DNA from: Narthecium ossifragum
Lineage: Eukaryota > Streptophyta > Magnoliopsida > Dioscoreales > Nartheciaceae
Assembly: GCA_963920575.1 (NCBI GenBank)
Contig: OY986965.1
Span: forward strand, 14,956,290 to 15,020,289
Direction: 5' to 3'
Length of the DNA stretch: 64,000 nt
The position numbers were made by a program, and so were the translations under genes. Below, piece after piece: positions 29,322-43,000 of this stretch (position 1 is its first letter; the number at the start of each line of letters is the position of its first letter). The notes under the pieces were generated by a model that saw only the letters and a program-made list of their open reading frames with translations, had not been told where the DNA came from and made no database searches.

Positions 29322-30648
29322 ATGGGAGGAGTGAGAGAACCCTTACCACCGGACCTTGAATGCCATGGTCCACCACCGATTCCCACGACGTCAAGAGCTC
29401 AGGCCACCCAGCAACGATCCTACGTCAGCGCAGCTATGCTCAACCCCACTGACATGATGAGTGGCTCCGACCTAGCGGAGGAAATCGAAGTGAGAGGCGT
29501 CGGAAAGTTTCGCATTGGGAGAACGGCGATGTCACCGGCTATTCTTCAGTGACTCAGAAGCAAGTGGAGTCATACATTATTTGGAAGGTTCGTTGGGGCA
29601 AAGTTGGTATCGAGTTCCTCCGGCGCCGGCTAGTTGGAATGTGGAAGACAGATGCTCCGTTCCTGGTCACGGATATGGCGAGAGGCGTCTTTGCCTTTAA
29701 GTTCGACTCGGAGGAGGATATGTTACGCATCTTCACTGGAGGTCCATGGATGATGGATGGTTTGACATTGTCCCTCATCCGGTGGAGGAACTGCTTTCGC
29801 CTGATGGCCTCGGCATTCACAAAGGCCCCTCTCTAGATACGTATTTCGGATCTGCCGCCGGAGTTCTTCGACAAGGGAACCATCTTCGATATGGTGTCGG
29901 ACGCTGGGACTCCGCTTTGCGATCGACATCGTCACTAAGTTCACTGATAGGTGCAGGTACGCCCGCGTCTGTGTCGAAGTTGATCTCACGATCCCTGCTT
30001 GCATTGGAACTTATCTTCCTTGAGAAGGCACTGGAGGTGCGCAGGACTACTTCCAACAGCCCTTCATCTATGAGAACATTCAGATCTGTGACAACTGCGG
30101 TCTCCTCGGCCATCGGGAGGACAGGTGTCCAGAGAGGGGAAATCTCAAGTAGCAAAACACAGCAATCAACAAGGGCAAGGAACAGGTCAGTGAGGAGGCT
30201 CAGACTCCGATCCACTATGGGGGAGCTCCCCCCTGAAGATCGGATGAATATTGAGCAAAGCAATATGGAGAGATCAGAGAAGGCGAAGCTACCTAGCGCT
30301 TGGCACACCGTCCGGAATCGCCGTCGCTGGGCCAAGAAAGGAAACCAACCGCAACCAATGGTGTTGGAGACGCAACCATGCAGGGGAGGGGGCTCCGAGA
30401 GAGACGACGTACGGGCGCACGTGCCACCTCAGCCGCCAGCTCAGCACAGGAAGCAGACAAACTCTGACACGACGCCCGAGGGACAACAACCCAGAGCCGA
30501 CGCTGTACGAACCACGGGCCCAGATGTTAGGGGACAGCGGTACGGGATGGAATCAACGGATGTCGGCGGCCGCGAGCGCACGAGGACCCCGGAGAGGGAT
30601 GGTGGTGCCCGCCCTTGGGTGGGCGAAGAACCCTTTGATGGGAGGGTT
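29322..30648 (+). pseudogene. LINE ORF1, first part (DUF4283 and zinc knuckle)
   Basis: The frame starts at MGGVREPLPPDLE (29322). After a frameshift near 29530-29560 comes a DUF4283-like region (YIIWKVRWGKV, FKFDSEEDMLRIFTGGPW, 29570-29790), an RNA-binding module of plant L1 ORF1 proteins. After further frame changes near 29800-30000 a CCHC zinc knuckle follows at 30087-30128 (C-x2-C-x4-H-x4-C, CDNCGLLGHREDRC). The tail up to 30648 is polar and Arg-rich. It stays open into the gggtt target site and resumes at 59083. Confidence 0.8.
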
Positions 30649-32183
30649 TGATGAGTGCATGAAAGTGCACTCTGAACATGACTAAGAGCAGCTTATTTTT
30701 TTAGTTTTCATGATTAATATAGATGATTTCGTCCGTATATGTTGCTTCATAAAGTTATTTGTACTATGCAGGAAATTGAAGCAAAGATGGGTCTTTAACG
30801 CCAAAATTGTACCTGCTCGGAATGAACCAGATGAAGTACCATATATAGTTGGAAAGCTCTGGAAGTCTAGTTTCTGAGCGTTTTTACGTTTCATGATTTG
30901 GAGTTTCCTAGAGGAAGTTATGGTAATTTTAGTATCAATGGCGCAGTCTGGATGGCAAAACAGTAAATACTCAGGAAAGAAAGATCGATCTGTCTGCATA
31001 AAAGAATCGATCCTTTTATGCAGACAGACCAGACAGAGCGCATACTTTTCAGATGATTACAGAAGGATTGATCCTCCTTTCACTCGAGAATATTGAGGAA
31101 ATCGTCGAGGAGAAGGATCGATCTTCCTCCTATCGAAGGATCCATCCTACTGAGAAGGATCGATCATGCTTCTATCAAAGGATCGATCTTCCTCGGGCGT
31201 AGCCAGAAATTGAAGATTTTGATATCAAAGGATCGATCTTACCTTCACAGTGAAGAAAATTAATGGCTCAGATCTAATCCGAGGATGGAGACACTTTAAG
31301 GCTATAAATATGACTTTTTCTAGGGTTCCAAGGAGGGTTTTTTCTACAGAGCTTTGGAGGGGAGAAAAGCAATAAAGAAGATGAAGAAACCTCCATCCAT
31401 GGCCGGGTAAGCCGCGGGCATGGCGGACGGATGATCTAGCAAGGATTAGGGTTTCTTCTTCATCATGGTTCATAGTTTTAATTTTTATTGTTAAACTCTT
31501 TTTTTATGTATTGAATCTTCAAAGATTGTTTTCAGATCATAGATTTCTATGTGGATTATTAATATTATGGATCCAGTCATGCTTCTTTCATGATCTTATA
31601 ATCCCATAGTTTTATCTATTGTTTATCTACTTTTTCTCGTGAAATCTTTGCTATGCATTGCCGATTGTGAGAGTTGGTATTGTGTATTCTTAGAGATCTG
31701 GTTAGATAGAGTTAGGGCTTTGTCCTGATGAACTTTTGCAATATGTTGCCTGTAGTGACAGCCGGTAGCATATATTCTTAGGTTTGGGTTGGATGAAGTT
31801 AGAACTATAATAAGGAAAAATCAATCGTAGGAAGAGACATTTATATATTTTGTTAGATTCATAATTCCATATCTTCCAGTTAAGGTGATTGGGATGTGAA
31901 TCCCTTAACTGAGTATTGAATGAACCGTTGGTAGAAGAAGAACCTAAGTCCGAGTGAAGTGATTCCCGATGCCTAGCCTTATCAAAATCATGATATCTTT
32001 AGTTAATCTTACATTATAATTAAATCCTTTGATCTAATTTAGTTAATCCTTAAGTTCTCGTTTGTCTTCAATTCATTGTTATTTACGTTTTTGGATGTTT
32101 TCTGCTTGTCTCTCTGTGGGTTCGATCTCACTTATGTTGTACTGCACCGTGACCGCTGTGCGTGACACATTTGATCGATATAA
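30649..32183 (+). repeat. 5' LTR of the Athila-like element
   Basis: TGATGAGTGCATGAAAGTGC...CGATATAA, 1535 bp, preceded by the target site gggtt. GATCGATC-type motifs cluster at 30980-31240, just before the TATA box (31303-31310). The transcribed part contains the CTCTCTGTGGGTTCGA block near 32110 that is also seen in the solo LTR at 6939. Confidence 0.9.
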
Positions 32184-32188
32184 AAAAT

Positions 32189-32206
32189 TGGCGCCGTTGC
32201 AGGGGA
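32189..32206 (+). promoter_or_regulatory. Primer-binding site (tRNA-Asp type) of the Athila-like element
   Basis: TGGCGCCGTTGCAGGGGA lies six bases after the LTR. It fits the tRNA-Asp-complementary site used by Athila elements, with one mismatch (A for C after GTTGC). Confidence 0.85.
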
Positions 32207-35038
32207 GACGGTTCAGAAAAGCGCAAGAATCATCAGATCACAATGATTGAAGACATCGAAGGCGGTAACTTTGTTCCCTTTTCTTTGGATTTTTATTTCT
32301 TTTTCCTTAGTTTTCTTTATTTTTTTTAGTTTTGTTTTGATTTTTAGTTTTACTTTTACTTGCTGAATTGTTTTTGAAAAAAAACTGAAAAATTAAGATG
32401 ATGGACAATGAATTATATCAAGACTATTTGAGATCATGTTCTATGAAGTCGAGAGATGGAATGTCTCAAACAACAGTTCGTAAGAAAAGTATATACGAAT
32501 TGAGGGAGAAGAATAGAATGAGTCATGTTTCTGTCAATGAGTATCTCCCTAATTATAAGATTAACATATTGAAAAGAAAGATTTCATCCTTTGCACAAAA
32601 GAATTGTGAGGACCTGCCCCTCTACCCCTGTGGCTTGTTGCAGACCGCAAGGGCAATTTGGTAAATTGCACTTTGTTGGTTTGTTTCACACTCGCGTGTG
32701 CACACACTGGCCTTGTTTGTGTTAGTGTTTGTTTAGAATGGCTAGGTGGATCCGGGATCGGAAGATCCCAGCTCGGGTGCGCAAAAGCTTGCCTTTGGGG
32801 CAGCTGACGACCCTTGAGCGATCGATCGCTCCTTGGAGCGATCGGTCGGACTCGTGAGCGAGTCGATCCGACTTGGAGTTGGGATCAACCCGGGGCGCGA
32901 GCGATCGATCGCTCCTTGGAGCGACCGATCGGAATCGCGTCGGTGGCTTTTCTGCTTCGCGAGGACGGCCACCGCTGGCCGTCGCTCTCTCCTGTCAGAG
33001 GGGGAAGACTTCCCCTCCCCTTCTTTCACTTTTCCCCCCTTCCCCCGGCTTTCCCCTTCCCCTTTCCCTCCTTTTCTTCCCCTCCTCTTCCTCCGTCTCC
33101 TTCTTTCTTCTTCCTCCTTCTTTCTTCTCCCGAGAGCCCTGTTCTTCCCCTGTTTCCGGCAGCCCACTTCCTCACCTCCGTTCTCCCTCCTCCGACCATC
33201 TTTTTCGGCGTTCTAAGGCTCATTGGATTCGTGACAATGAGAGGAAGATTCCTGAAGTGGTTTGGAGGCTTGTTGGTGATCAAATCGCGGGGAATCAGCC
33301 GAGGAAAGCGCAGCTAGGTAGGGTTATATCTACTGATGTTTATTTTGGGTTTTCTCTAGATCTAGCCGTTGGATCTTATTGATCCTTGATTTGTTGGATT
33401 CCTTATACCTGTTAGAATTACTGATTTAAGTTTCATGTTCATCAGTTGAGATTTAAGTGGGTTTTATGCATGATTAGTCTCAGATTTCTGGTTTTCTACT
33501 GTTCTTGAAGAACAGCCGGCTTGCGGCGAGTTTTCCGGCCGGCGTGTACATGATCTTGGCTTTTCATAAACATAAGAGTTGTAGATCTATTCGTTAGCTT
33601 TCCATTCCATCTTATTTCATAATTTTCAGATTTTTCTACGATGTCTTATGAATTGTTTTCTGGAGGGCTGCGTTGCAGCAATTAATGGGTAAGTTAGTTT
33701 GATTAACAATTTTGATTAGCGTTTTCCCGTTAATCCAACCGTTGGATGATTATGAATTTTGGATATGTTGATCATGATATATACAGCTACTGGTGGCTAA
33801 GTTGGATCTTGAATCCGTCGTTGTTTGGACGTCGGATCGACAAGATCAAATAGCCCCTAAGTAGAGGTTTTGGGTGTTTGAATATAATATTATATTTCGG
33901 AATATAATATTATATTGTTTACTGTTCATCAGCGGTTTTCGGGGTTACTTCCCGTTGCAGGAGTTCGCGGTTGACGGTCGTGGTACCGTCGTAATGCCGG
34001 GACCCGCTGCAGATCAGCTGGCAGCGGTTGGTAGTACCGCTGCAGCGATCCAGTAGACTTATATGATGCTTGACATACTGTTGCATGCTATGCTTCTTAT
34101 CTGTGTATGCCATAGCATGCATTGTTGATGTGTGCATTAGTTGCATTGGTTAGGGCGTGGGTGATCTTTGGGTCGCCGTCCCGAGGCTGGAAGCTCGGAC
34201 TTAGCACTAGGACCGGGGTTGGGCTGTTTGGACCTGATTTGAATGGTGGTGCCCAGTCGATTCGATGATAGGCTTAGATGACTGGTGCACTTGTGGCTTG
34301 ATGATTGTAGAGGTCGTGTCGGCCTCGAGTCGGATCTGAGGTGTAGCCGGTGTCCGGTGTTCCTAAAACTCTTGAGTAGAGGAGTTACCTACTTAGTGGT
34401 GTCTTTTCCCACTAAACAGTGTTCAGTGTCCTGTTGAGAGTCAGCAGTGTCGTTTCCTGCTACTGAGTGTGACCTGACATGTGACCAGCCCGGCTGGAAG
34501 ACCATGATCGTGGGCCTCAGGGACACACAGTGGGGTTATGGGACCCCTGTATACACCCAGGTTCTACTTGAGGGCGACACTGTTGTGTTTCCCTCTTCCT
34601 TTCGTGTGTCGTAGTGTAGATCCCTACTGAGCTTAGTGCTCACTCCTACCCGGGCTGCGTTTTGCAGGTGCAGGCGTCAGCTCTTCTTCTGTGGCCCCTA
34701 CCGGGCAGTTGGTTGGCGGTGCGGCGGCGCCTGGTGGCTTTTGAGAGGTGGCGATATTTACTGCTTTTACCCCTTTTGCTAGTTAGTCTCCTACGGGAGT
34801 GATGTTATATTTTGAATCTTCCCCTCTCCGAGGATTTGTATATTAACTCTTTGAGTTTTAATCTGTGGTTCGAGGTTATGCTAATCATTGTTGTTTTAAT
34901 TGAGGGTGCTTTTGGTGAACTGTTAGGGAGACCAATAGGTTAGAGGGAACCCTCGCCAGCTTTGTTTTCCGCGTTTTCTAGGTTCCGGTTCGCGTCGCCC
35001 GGCCCGGTTGGGCTTTCGCGGGTCGGGGCGCGACAGCT

Positions 35039-35050
35039 TGGTATCAGAGC
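35039..35050 (+). promoter_or_regulatory. Primer-binding site of element A (initiator tRNA-Met type)
   Basis: TGGTATCAGAGC lies three bases after the LTR end and is the standard initiator-tRNA-Met primer complement of plant gypsy and copia elements. Confidence 0.9.
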
Positions 35051-35237
35051 ATAGGTTGTAGATCCCAGGGTTTAGGATCAGGATTCGGTTGAAATTGAGA
35101 GTGGAATGGGTTAGTTCTATGTCTAGAACATCCGTGCATGCTCATTTTGATGTGTTGTGCTTTTTCGCTTTTATGTTGTGCTGTTTTGTCCTTGGTTTCT
35201 GACGAGTGAACACTCGTTGTCGTTGGTGATTGCACTG

Positions 35238-36300
35238 ATGTCGGGAGCTCGAGTCCGACCTACGGTTGTTGGTCGAGGTGGGGCACGACCTGGTCAGCCC
35301 GCCCGACCCGACGGGGTAGCACCTGTCAGGACGGTCAGAGCTCGACGGACTGGACCATCACCAGCGACGGTTGCGGTTGCACGGGAGGAGGCTCCTCTCG
35401 CCGAGGAGGGGGTCCTCGCTCCGGTCGACGGGCGGGCCGCGGCAGCGGTCATGATGGACTTCCAGCGGCTGAACCCGCCTAGGTTCAGCGATGAGACTGG
35501 AGATCCGACCACGGCAGACGGCTGGCTCCAAGGAGTCACGCGTGTTCTCGACGCTGTCTTCGTCGGGGATGACCGGATCCGGGTCACCCTTGCGGCGTTC
35601 CAGCTCGATGGTGACGCCCTTGACTAGTGGTGCACTGCCCAGTACACCAGTGGCGGAGAGGAGCCGACGTGGGAGGAGTTCAGGGCGTTGTTCTTGGACG
35701 CGTACTTCCCAGAGAGTACGCGTGACGCCTTGTCTCGCGAGTACCAGTCCCTCTTGCAGGGTACTCGCACTGTTCAGCAGTATGCCACCCGGTTCACGCA
35801 CTTGGTCCGTTTTGCGGGGGCAGTGGCAGCAGATCCAGTGGCCAGGGCACGGCAGTTTGAGTGGGGTCTTCGTCTAGAGATCAGGCGTCAGACGAGTTCC
35901 CACCGCTTTCAGACGCTCTCAGCAGTTCTGAACTGCGCCTTGGTAGTGGAGGCGCAGTTATGAGATGAGAGGTGCCGGGCAGTTCCACTGGCATCCTCTA
36001 CCGGTGTACCACAGCGACCCCAGGGCAGAGGGGGGTTCGGTAGGGGGCAGCCGTGGCGTCAGCGGTCCTTTCAGCGGTGACTACAGCGTGCACCGCAGTA
36101 CCAGCAGCCACTACCGAGCCCACCAGCCCCGTTTCTACTGACAGCCGGGCCATCTGGGCAGGCGTCATCAGGGGGAGACCAGGGACGACAGCCGGGCGCG
36201 TCCGTCACTTGCTACCTGTGCGGGCAGCCAGGGCACTACCGTAGAGACTGCACTTCGCGAGGAGCGCATGGCGCTATGCCGCAAGGCAGTAGAGGCGGAG
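35238..36300 (+). pseudogene. Element A gag (broken)
   Basis: It starts MSGARVRPTVVGRGGARPG at 35238 and includes the capsid stretch MDFQRLNPPRFSDETGDPTTA and AFQLDGDALD. A TAG at 35625-35627 replaces the tryptophan codon present in element B. The same frame continues (FLDAYFPESTRDALSREYQS) to a TGA at about 35961, again where B has a sense codon (CGG). A CCHC knuckle, [14 protein letters not shown], is intact near 36209-36250 in another frame. Confidence 0.88.
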
Positions 36301-36377
36301 GGTCCGGTGCCTGGTAGGGGAGTGGGGGTGGACGCGGGTCGGGGCGTCCCAGAGGCAGAGGTGGCCAGCGGGGGCAG

Positions 36378-39300
36378 GTGTTTGCCCTCCCAGTTTGCGA
36401 GCGGCAGGACACCGTCCAGCTGTATCTGTCGCTACCGCAGTATCAGGCGCCGCCACAGTACCAGCAGCCGTTGCAGTACCAGCAGCCGCAGCAGTATCAG
36501 CAGGCAGCGGCAGAGCCAACCGTCCTCAGAGGTATCTTTCAGCTTTCTAGTTCTTTAGTAGATGTGCTGATAGACTCTGGGGCGTCTCATTCCTATATTG
36601 GTAGCATGTGTGTGGCATCGCTAGGATTAGAGACGAGTTGGCTAGAGGTGGCACAATCTGTAGACTCACCGATCGGCGGCACAGTCAGGGTAGACCTGGT
36701 TTGCCGATCTTGTTCTTTGGAGGTTGGAGGCCTCCGTGTCTGTCTAGACCTGCGGGTGCTAGACATGACTGGCTTCGATGTGATACTAGGTATGGATTGG
36801 TTAGCAGCATACCGAGCTATCATCGATTGTGTTCGCCGGAGGGTGGTCGCTTGGACACCTGATGGGACACAGTTTGTGTTGTTGGGGGATCGGTTTTCAG
36901 CCGATTCCTTTGCTTGTGGTGTGGGAAGGCGTGGCAGCGAGCTTTCTGCCTTGCTGGCCAGCCTGACCCTATTTGGGTCAGAGGGAGTACAGCAGAGCAG
37001 TTTCCCTAGGATCGTGTGCGACTACACTGACGTGTTTCCCGAGGTGTTGTCAGGGCTTCCACCGCCCATAGAGGTTGATTTTGAGATCAACCTGGTACCG
37101 GGTACCACACCGATCTCTCTCCCAGCTTTCAGGATGGCACCAGCAGAGCAGAGTGAGTTGAGGACCCAACTAGACGAGCTTACCAGCAGAGGTTTCATTC
37201 GTCCCAGCATGTCTCCCTGGGGGGCGCCAGTGTTGTCCGCAAAGAAGAATGATGGTACCCTTCGACTTTGCATAGACTACAGGCGGCTCAACAGGGTGAC
37301 GGTGAAGAACCGGTATCCGATGCCGAGGATCGACGACTTGTTTGACCAGTTGCGAGGATCTTCAGTGTTCTCGAAGATCGACCTCCGCACCGGCTACCAC
37401 CAGTTGAGGGTTCGGGATTGCGACATCCCGAAGACGGCTTTTCGGACTCGGTACGGCCTGTACGAGTTCATGGTGATGCCATTTGGGCTGACGAACGCAC
37501 CAGGGCGTTCATGAATCTCATGTAGAGGATCTTCCGGCCTTTCCTAGACGAGTTCGTGGTGGTGTTCGTCGATGACATTCTCATTTACTCCCAGTCAGAG
37601 GCGGAGCACGAGCGACACTTGGCGACAGTGTTGCAGCTAGTTCGGGAGCATCGGCTTTATGCCAAGGCTTCCAAGTGCTAGTTCTGGCTTGCACAGGTGG
37701 GATTCCTTGGACACGTGGTGTCGGTAGCAGGGATCTCAGTTGACCCGGCCAAGGTCGAGGCAGTGGTACAGTGGCAGAGACCGAGGACAGTGTTTGAGGT
37801 CCGTAGCTTCTTAGGCCTGGCGGGTTACTACAGGTGGTTCGTGCGAGACTTCTCCAAAGTTGCCGGACTGTTGACCAGACTGACACAGAAGGCCGTCCCG
37901 TTCGTGTGGGATGATGCTTGTGAGCGAGCCTTCGTGGAGCTGAGGACCAGGTTGACCAGTGCGCCGGTGCTGATCATCCCCGAGCGGGGCGTTGGTTACA
38001 GTGTCTACTGTGACGCCAGTGGAGAGGGTTTGGGGTGTGTACTCATGCAGGAGGGTCACGTAGTTTTCTATGGTTCTCGTCAGCTGAAGAACCATGAGAG
38101 GAACTACCCGACTCACGACTTGGAGCAAGCAGCAGTGGTCTTCGCCCTGAAGACCTGGCGGCATTATCTCTATGGCGAGAAGTTCTCAGTCTTCTCGGAC
38201 CATAAGAGTTTGAGGCACGTTTTCACCCAACGTGACCTCAACCTGAGGCAGCGACGCTGGATGGAGTTACTGGAGGACTACGACTTTGAGTTGCATTACC
38301 ATCCTGGTAAGGCAAACGTCGTAGCAGACGCGCTAAGCAAACAGGTGAGAGACACCAGAGCAGCAGTTGCAGGGTTGTCCGCGGCAGTGGTAGGCTCTAG
38401 AGACGGCGGGCCAGTTTGGACTCGAGTTTGAGGATCAGGGATCCAGCAGCTTTCTCTATGTAGTGCAGAGTATGCCAGCAGTTCTTGCCAGAGTGTTAGA
38501 GGCACAGCACAGTGACCCAGAGCTCGAGGAGTTACGCACAGGAGCGGGCACAGAGGGCGCAGACGGGGACTGGACAGTATCGCCAGACGGAGGGCTACGG
38601 TTCTGAGGCAGAGTAGCGGTTCCAGCAGATCCAGTTCTTCGAGACGACGTCCTGCGAGAGTTCCATCACTCTCGTTTTGCGGTTCATCCCAGCGGTACCA
38701 AGATGTACCAGGACCTTCGGCGACAGTTCTGGTGGCGCGGGATGAAGAGGGCAATGACGGAGTTCGTATCGCGCTGCCTTACCTGTCAGAAGGTCAAGGC
38801 AGAGCACCAGCGGACTCCGGGGTTACTTCAGCCGCTTCCACTAGTTGAGTGGAAGTGGGAGCACATCGCGATGGACTTTGTGACCGGGCTACCGAGATCT
38901 CCTAGGGGGAATGACGCGATTTGGGTCATCGTTGATCGATTGACCAAATCGGCGCACTTCCTGCCTATGCGGGTGACAGACTCGACGGACAGGCTGGGCA
39001 GCTTGTACGTCAGAGAGGTGGTCAGACTACACGGAGTTCCAGTTTCTATCGTGTCAGACCGTGACCCCAGGTTCATCAGTAGGTTCTGGCGCGACTTTCA
39101 GGAGGCAGTTGGCACACTCCTGACTTTCAGTACAACCTTCCATCCGTAGACAGACGGACAGTCAGAGCGGACTATCCAGATCCTGGAGCACATGCTGAGA
39201 GCATGTGTCCTCGACGCAGGAGGCAGCTGGGAGGAGCACGTTCCCTTGGTGGAGTTCGCCTACAACAACAGCTATCAGTCCAGTCTTGGAGTAGCACCTT

Positions 39301-39938
39301 TCGAGGTGTTGTACGGTAGCCCGTGTCGTTCTCCAGTGTGCTGGACAGAGGTTGGAGAGGCTTCACTCACTGGTCCAGACATCGTCAGGCGGTTGTCAGA
39401 GAGGTTAGTACAGATCAGGCAGAGGCTTCTGACGGCTCAGAGCCGGCAGAAGAGTTATGCAGATCAGAGGCGACGACCGTTGGAGTTTGCAGTCGGCGAC
39501 CGAGTGTTCTTGCGAGCATCGCCGTACAGAGGTTTTGTCAGGTTTGGCAGAGGTGGTAAGTTGGCGCCGAGGTTTGTCGGGCCGTTTGAGATCTTAGAGA
39601 GGGTCGGCGAGGTAGCTTACCGCCTGGATCTTCCTCAGCACATGTCTGCTGTGCATCCAACTTTCCATGTGTCGATGCTGAGGAAGTATCACCCAGACCC
39701 GTCTCATGTCATCAGGGTGGATGACATTGAGCTTGAGGCAGACGCGAGCTTTGTTGAGCAGCCGGTTCAGGTACTTGACCAGAGGGATCAGGTCTTGCGG
39801 GGCAAGACGATTCCCTTGGTCAAGGTACTGTGGAGGCACAGAGGCACCGAGGAGATCACTTGGGAGTGCGAGGCGCGCATGCGGCAGGAGTTTCCGCAAT
39901 TGTTTCCTTCTCGAGGTACTTCTTGTCCTGTCCTCTAG
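36378..39938 (+). pseudogene. Element A pol (protease to integrase/chromodomain), broken
   Basis: Protease with [10 protein letters not shown] near 36573. Reverse transcriptase from [13 protein letters not shown] through MPFGLTNAP, where a small deletion at about 37500 shifts frame, then [15 protein letters not shown] (37565-37610) and a TAG near 37678. RNase H has [13 protein letters not shown] (about 38005) and [15 protein letters not shown]. Integrase has CLTCQKVKAEH zinc-binding residues (38780), MDFVTGLP, SDRDPRF and a DGQSERT block preceded by a TAG near 39147. The C-terminal LWRHRGTEEITWECEARM (39820-39890) is a chromodomain-type tail. Confidence 0.92.
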
Positions 39939-40011
39939 TGTAGCTATTTTGTTGTTCCGAGCCCTACCCTTATCGAATCTCGGGACGAGATTTCCTTTAA
40001 GGGTATTAGGA

Positions 40012-43000
40012 TGTGGGGACCTGTCCCTCTACCCATGTGGCTCGTTGCAGACCGCAAGGGCAATTTGGTAAATTGCGCCTTGTTGGTTTGTTTCACACTC
40101 GCGTGTGCACACACTGGCCTTGTTTGTGTTAGTGTTTGTTTAGAATGGCTAGGTGGACCCGGGATCGGAAGATCCCAGCTCGGGTGCGCGGAAGCTTGCC
40201 TTTGGGGCAGCTGACGACCCTTGAGTGATACGATGCACCTTCTCAAGGGCTTTCGTACCGGGTCTCTTGCCTTATCTCAAATCCTCTTTAGCCAAATCTA
40301 TGGCTAGGTCGAGAGATACCTTTAGGGTTTTAGGAGAAGGACCCTAGGTATTCGACGAGGAAGACGAAGACTAGAGGAGGAGACGGATGAGAAGAGGGAT
40401 ACCTTGCAGCTCCTCTAGGGTTGGCTGGCTTCTCTTGGAGATCCAAGCCTTGGAGAACGTGGGGGAAGGAAGCACGGCAGCCAAGGGGACGCCGGTGATG
40501 GGGACGTGCACTGTAGATGGCAGCGGTGGACGGCAATGGATGGTGGCCAGCTGGTGGAGAAAGAATCTGGCAGGAGAGAGATGAAGGTGGCTGGTGGATT
40601 TCTGTGGAAACTAGGGTTACAGCTACTCCTATATTACTTCTACTCCTAAGATTTATCTCTACTAAATAATAACTCTCATAAATTCGTCCATGCATAATTA
40701 CAAGCTATGGAGGTCCTTTTATAGAGGCCTCAAGAGAGTTCTACTATAACCTGAAGACTACCTTGCTTTAATCAGCAAGTAACCAGACTTTCCTAATAAG
40801 ACTCAATCTTATCTCAACTTCCTAATAACAAGGACTCATAATAGGAACTGATTTAAGCAAACCATAAACTGAACTCAATCTAGGAAACTGACTCAATCAA
40901 GATAACTACTAACTAGGTAATCAACTAAGTAAGCAAACCAGCTAGGGAATAAGAATCCTTTTGGCTGGTTGGCTTAGGTCGCCCAAAGGGACTTGGGTGC
41001 AGCCAACTCCTTGGCGTGGGCCCATCCAAGCAAGGACGTGGGTCCCTTCTTGGAATGGCTCGGTTCGACCTCGTATCATTGAGCGATCGATCGCTCCTTG
41101 GAGCGATCGGTCGGACTCGTGAGCGAGTCGATCCGACTTGGAGTTGGGATCAACCCGGGGCGCGAGCGATCGATCGCTCCTTGGAGCGACCGATCGGAAT
41201 CGCGTCGGTGGCTTTTCTGCTTCGCGAGGACGGCCACCGCTGGCCGTCGCTCTCTCCTGTCAGAGGGGGAAGACTTCCCCTCCCCTTCTTTCACTTTTAC
41301 CCCCTTCCCCCGGCTTTCCCCTTCCCCTTTCCCTCCTTTTCTTCCCCTCCTCTTACTCCTTCTCCTCCTTTCTTCTTCCTCCTTCTTTCTTCTCCCGAGA
41401 GCCCTGTTCTTCCCCTGTTTCCGGCAGCCCACTTCCTCACCTCCGTTCTCCCTCCTCCGACCATCTTTTTCGGCGTTCTAAGGCTCATTGGATTTGTGAC
41501 AACGAGAGGAAGATCCCTGAAGTGGTTTGGAGGCTTGTTGGTGATCAAATATCGGGGAATCAGCCGAGGAAAGCGCAGCTAGGTAGGGTTATACCTACTG
41601 ATGTTTATTTCGGATTTTCTATAGATCTAGCCGTTGGATCTTGTTGATCCTTGATTTGTTGGATTCCTTATACCTGTTAGAATTACTGATTTAAGTTTCA
41701 TGTTAATCAGTTGAGTTTTGAGTGGGTTTTATGCATGATTATGAATTTTGGATAGATCTAGCCGTTGGATGATTATGAATTTTGGATATGTTGATCATAC
41801 TATATACACCTACTGTTGGCTAAGTTGGATCTTGAATCCGACGTGGTTTGGACGTCGGATCGACAAGATCAAATAGCCCCTAAGTAGAGGTTTTGGGTGT
41901 TTGAATATAATATTATATTTCGGAATATAATATTATATTGTTTACTGTTCATCAGCGGTTTTCGGGGTTGCTTCCCGTAGCAGGAGTTTGCGGTTGACGG
42001 TCGTGGTACCGTCGTAATGCCGGGACCCGCTGCGGATCGGCTGACAGCGGTTGGTAGTACCGCTGCAGCGATCCAGTAGACTTATATGATGCTTGACATA
42101 CTGTTGCTTGCTCTGCTTCTTATCTATGTATGTCATAGCATGCATTGTTGATGTGTGCATTAGTTGCATTGGTTAGGGCGTGGGTGATCTTTGGGTCGCC
42201 GTCCCGAGGCTGGAAGCTCGGACTTAGCCCTAGGACCGGGGTTGGGCTGTTTGGACCCGGTTTGAATGGTGGTGCCCAGTCGATTCGATGATAGGCTTAG
42301 ATGACTGGTGCACTTGTGGCTTGATGATTGTAGAGGTCGTGTTGGCCTCGAGTCGGATCTGAGGTGTAGCCGGTGTCCGGTGTTCCTAAAACTCTTGAGT
42401 AGAGGAGTTACCTACTCAGTGGTGTCTTTTCCCACCAAACAGTGTTTAGTGTCCTGTTGAGAGTCAGCAGTGTCGTTTCCTGCTACTGAGTGTGACCTGA
42501 GATGTGACCAGCCCGACTGGAAGACCATGATCGTGGGCCTCAGGGACACGCGGTGGGGTTATGGGACCCCTGTATACACCCAGGTTCTACTTGAGGGCGA
42601 CACTGTTGCGTTTCCCTCTTCCTTCTGTGTGTCGTAGTGTAGATCCCTATTGAGCTTAGTGCTCACTCCTACCTGGGTTGCGTTTTGCAGGTGCAGGCGT
42701 CAGCTCTTCCTCTGTGGCCCCTACCGGGCAGTTGGTCGGCGGTGCGGCGGCGCTTGGTGGCTTTTGAGAGGTGGCGATATTTATTGCTTTTACCCCTTTT
42801 GCTAGTTTGTCTCCTACGGGAGTGATGTTGTATTTTGAATCTTCCCCTCTCCGAGGATTTGTATATTAACTCTTTGAGTTTTAATCTGTGGTTCGAGGTT
42901 ATGCTAATCATTGTTGTTTTAATTGAGGGTGCTTTTGGTGAACTGTTAGGGAGACCAATAGGTTAGAGGGAACCCTCGCCAGCTTTGTTTTCCACATTTT

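Noticed and set aside
32814..33382. ORFs of up to 169 codons in three frames, repeated at 41016-41647
   Set aside because: They are translations of the C/T tract within element A's LTRs. The simultaneous openness of several frames reflects base composition.
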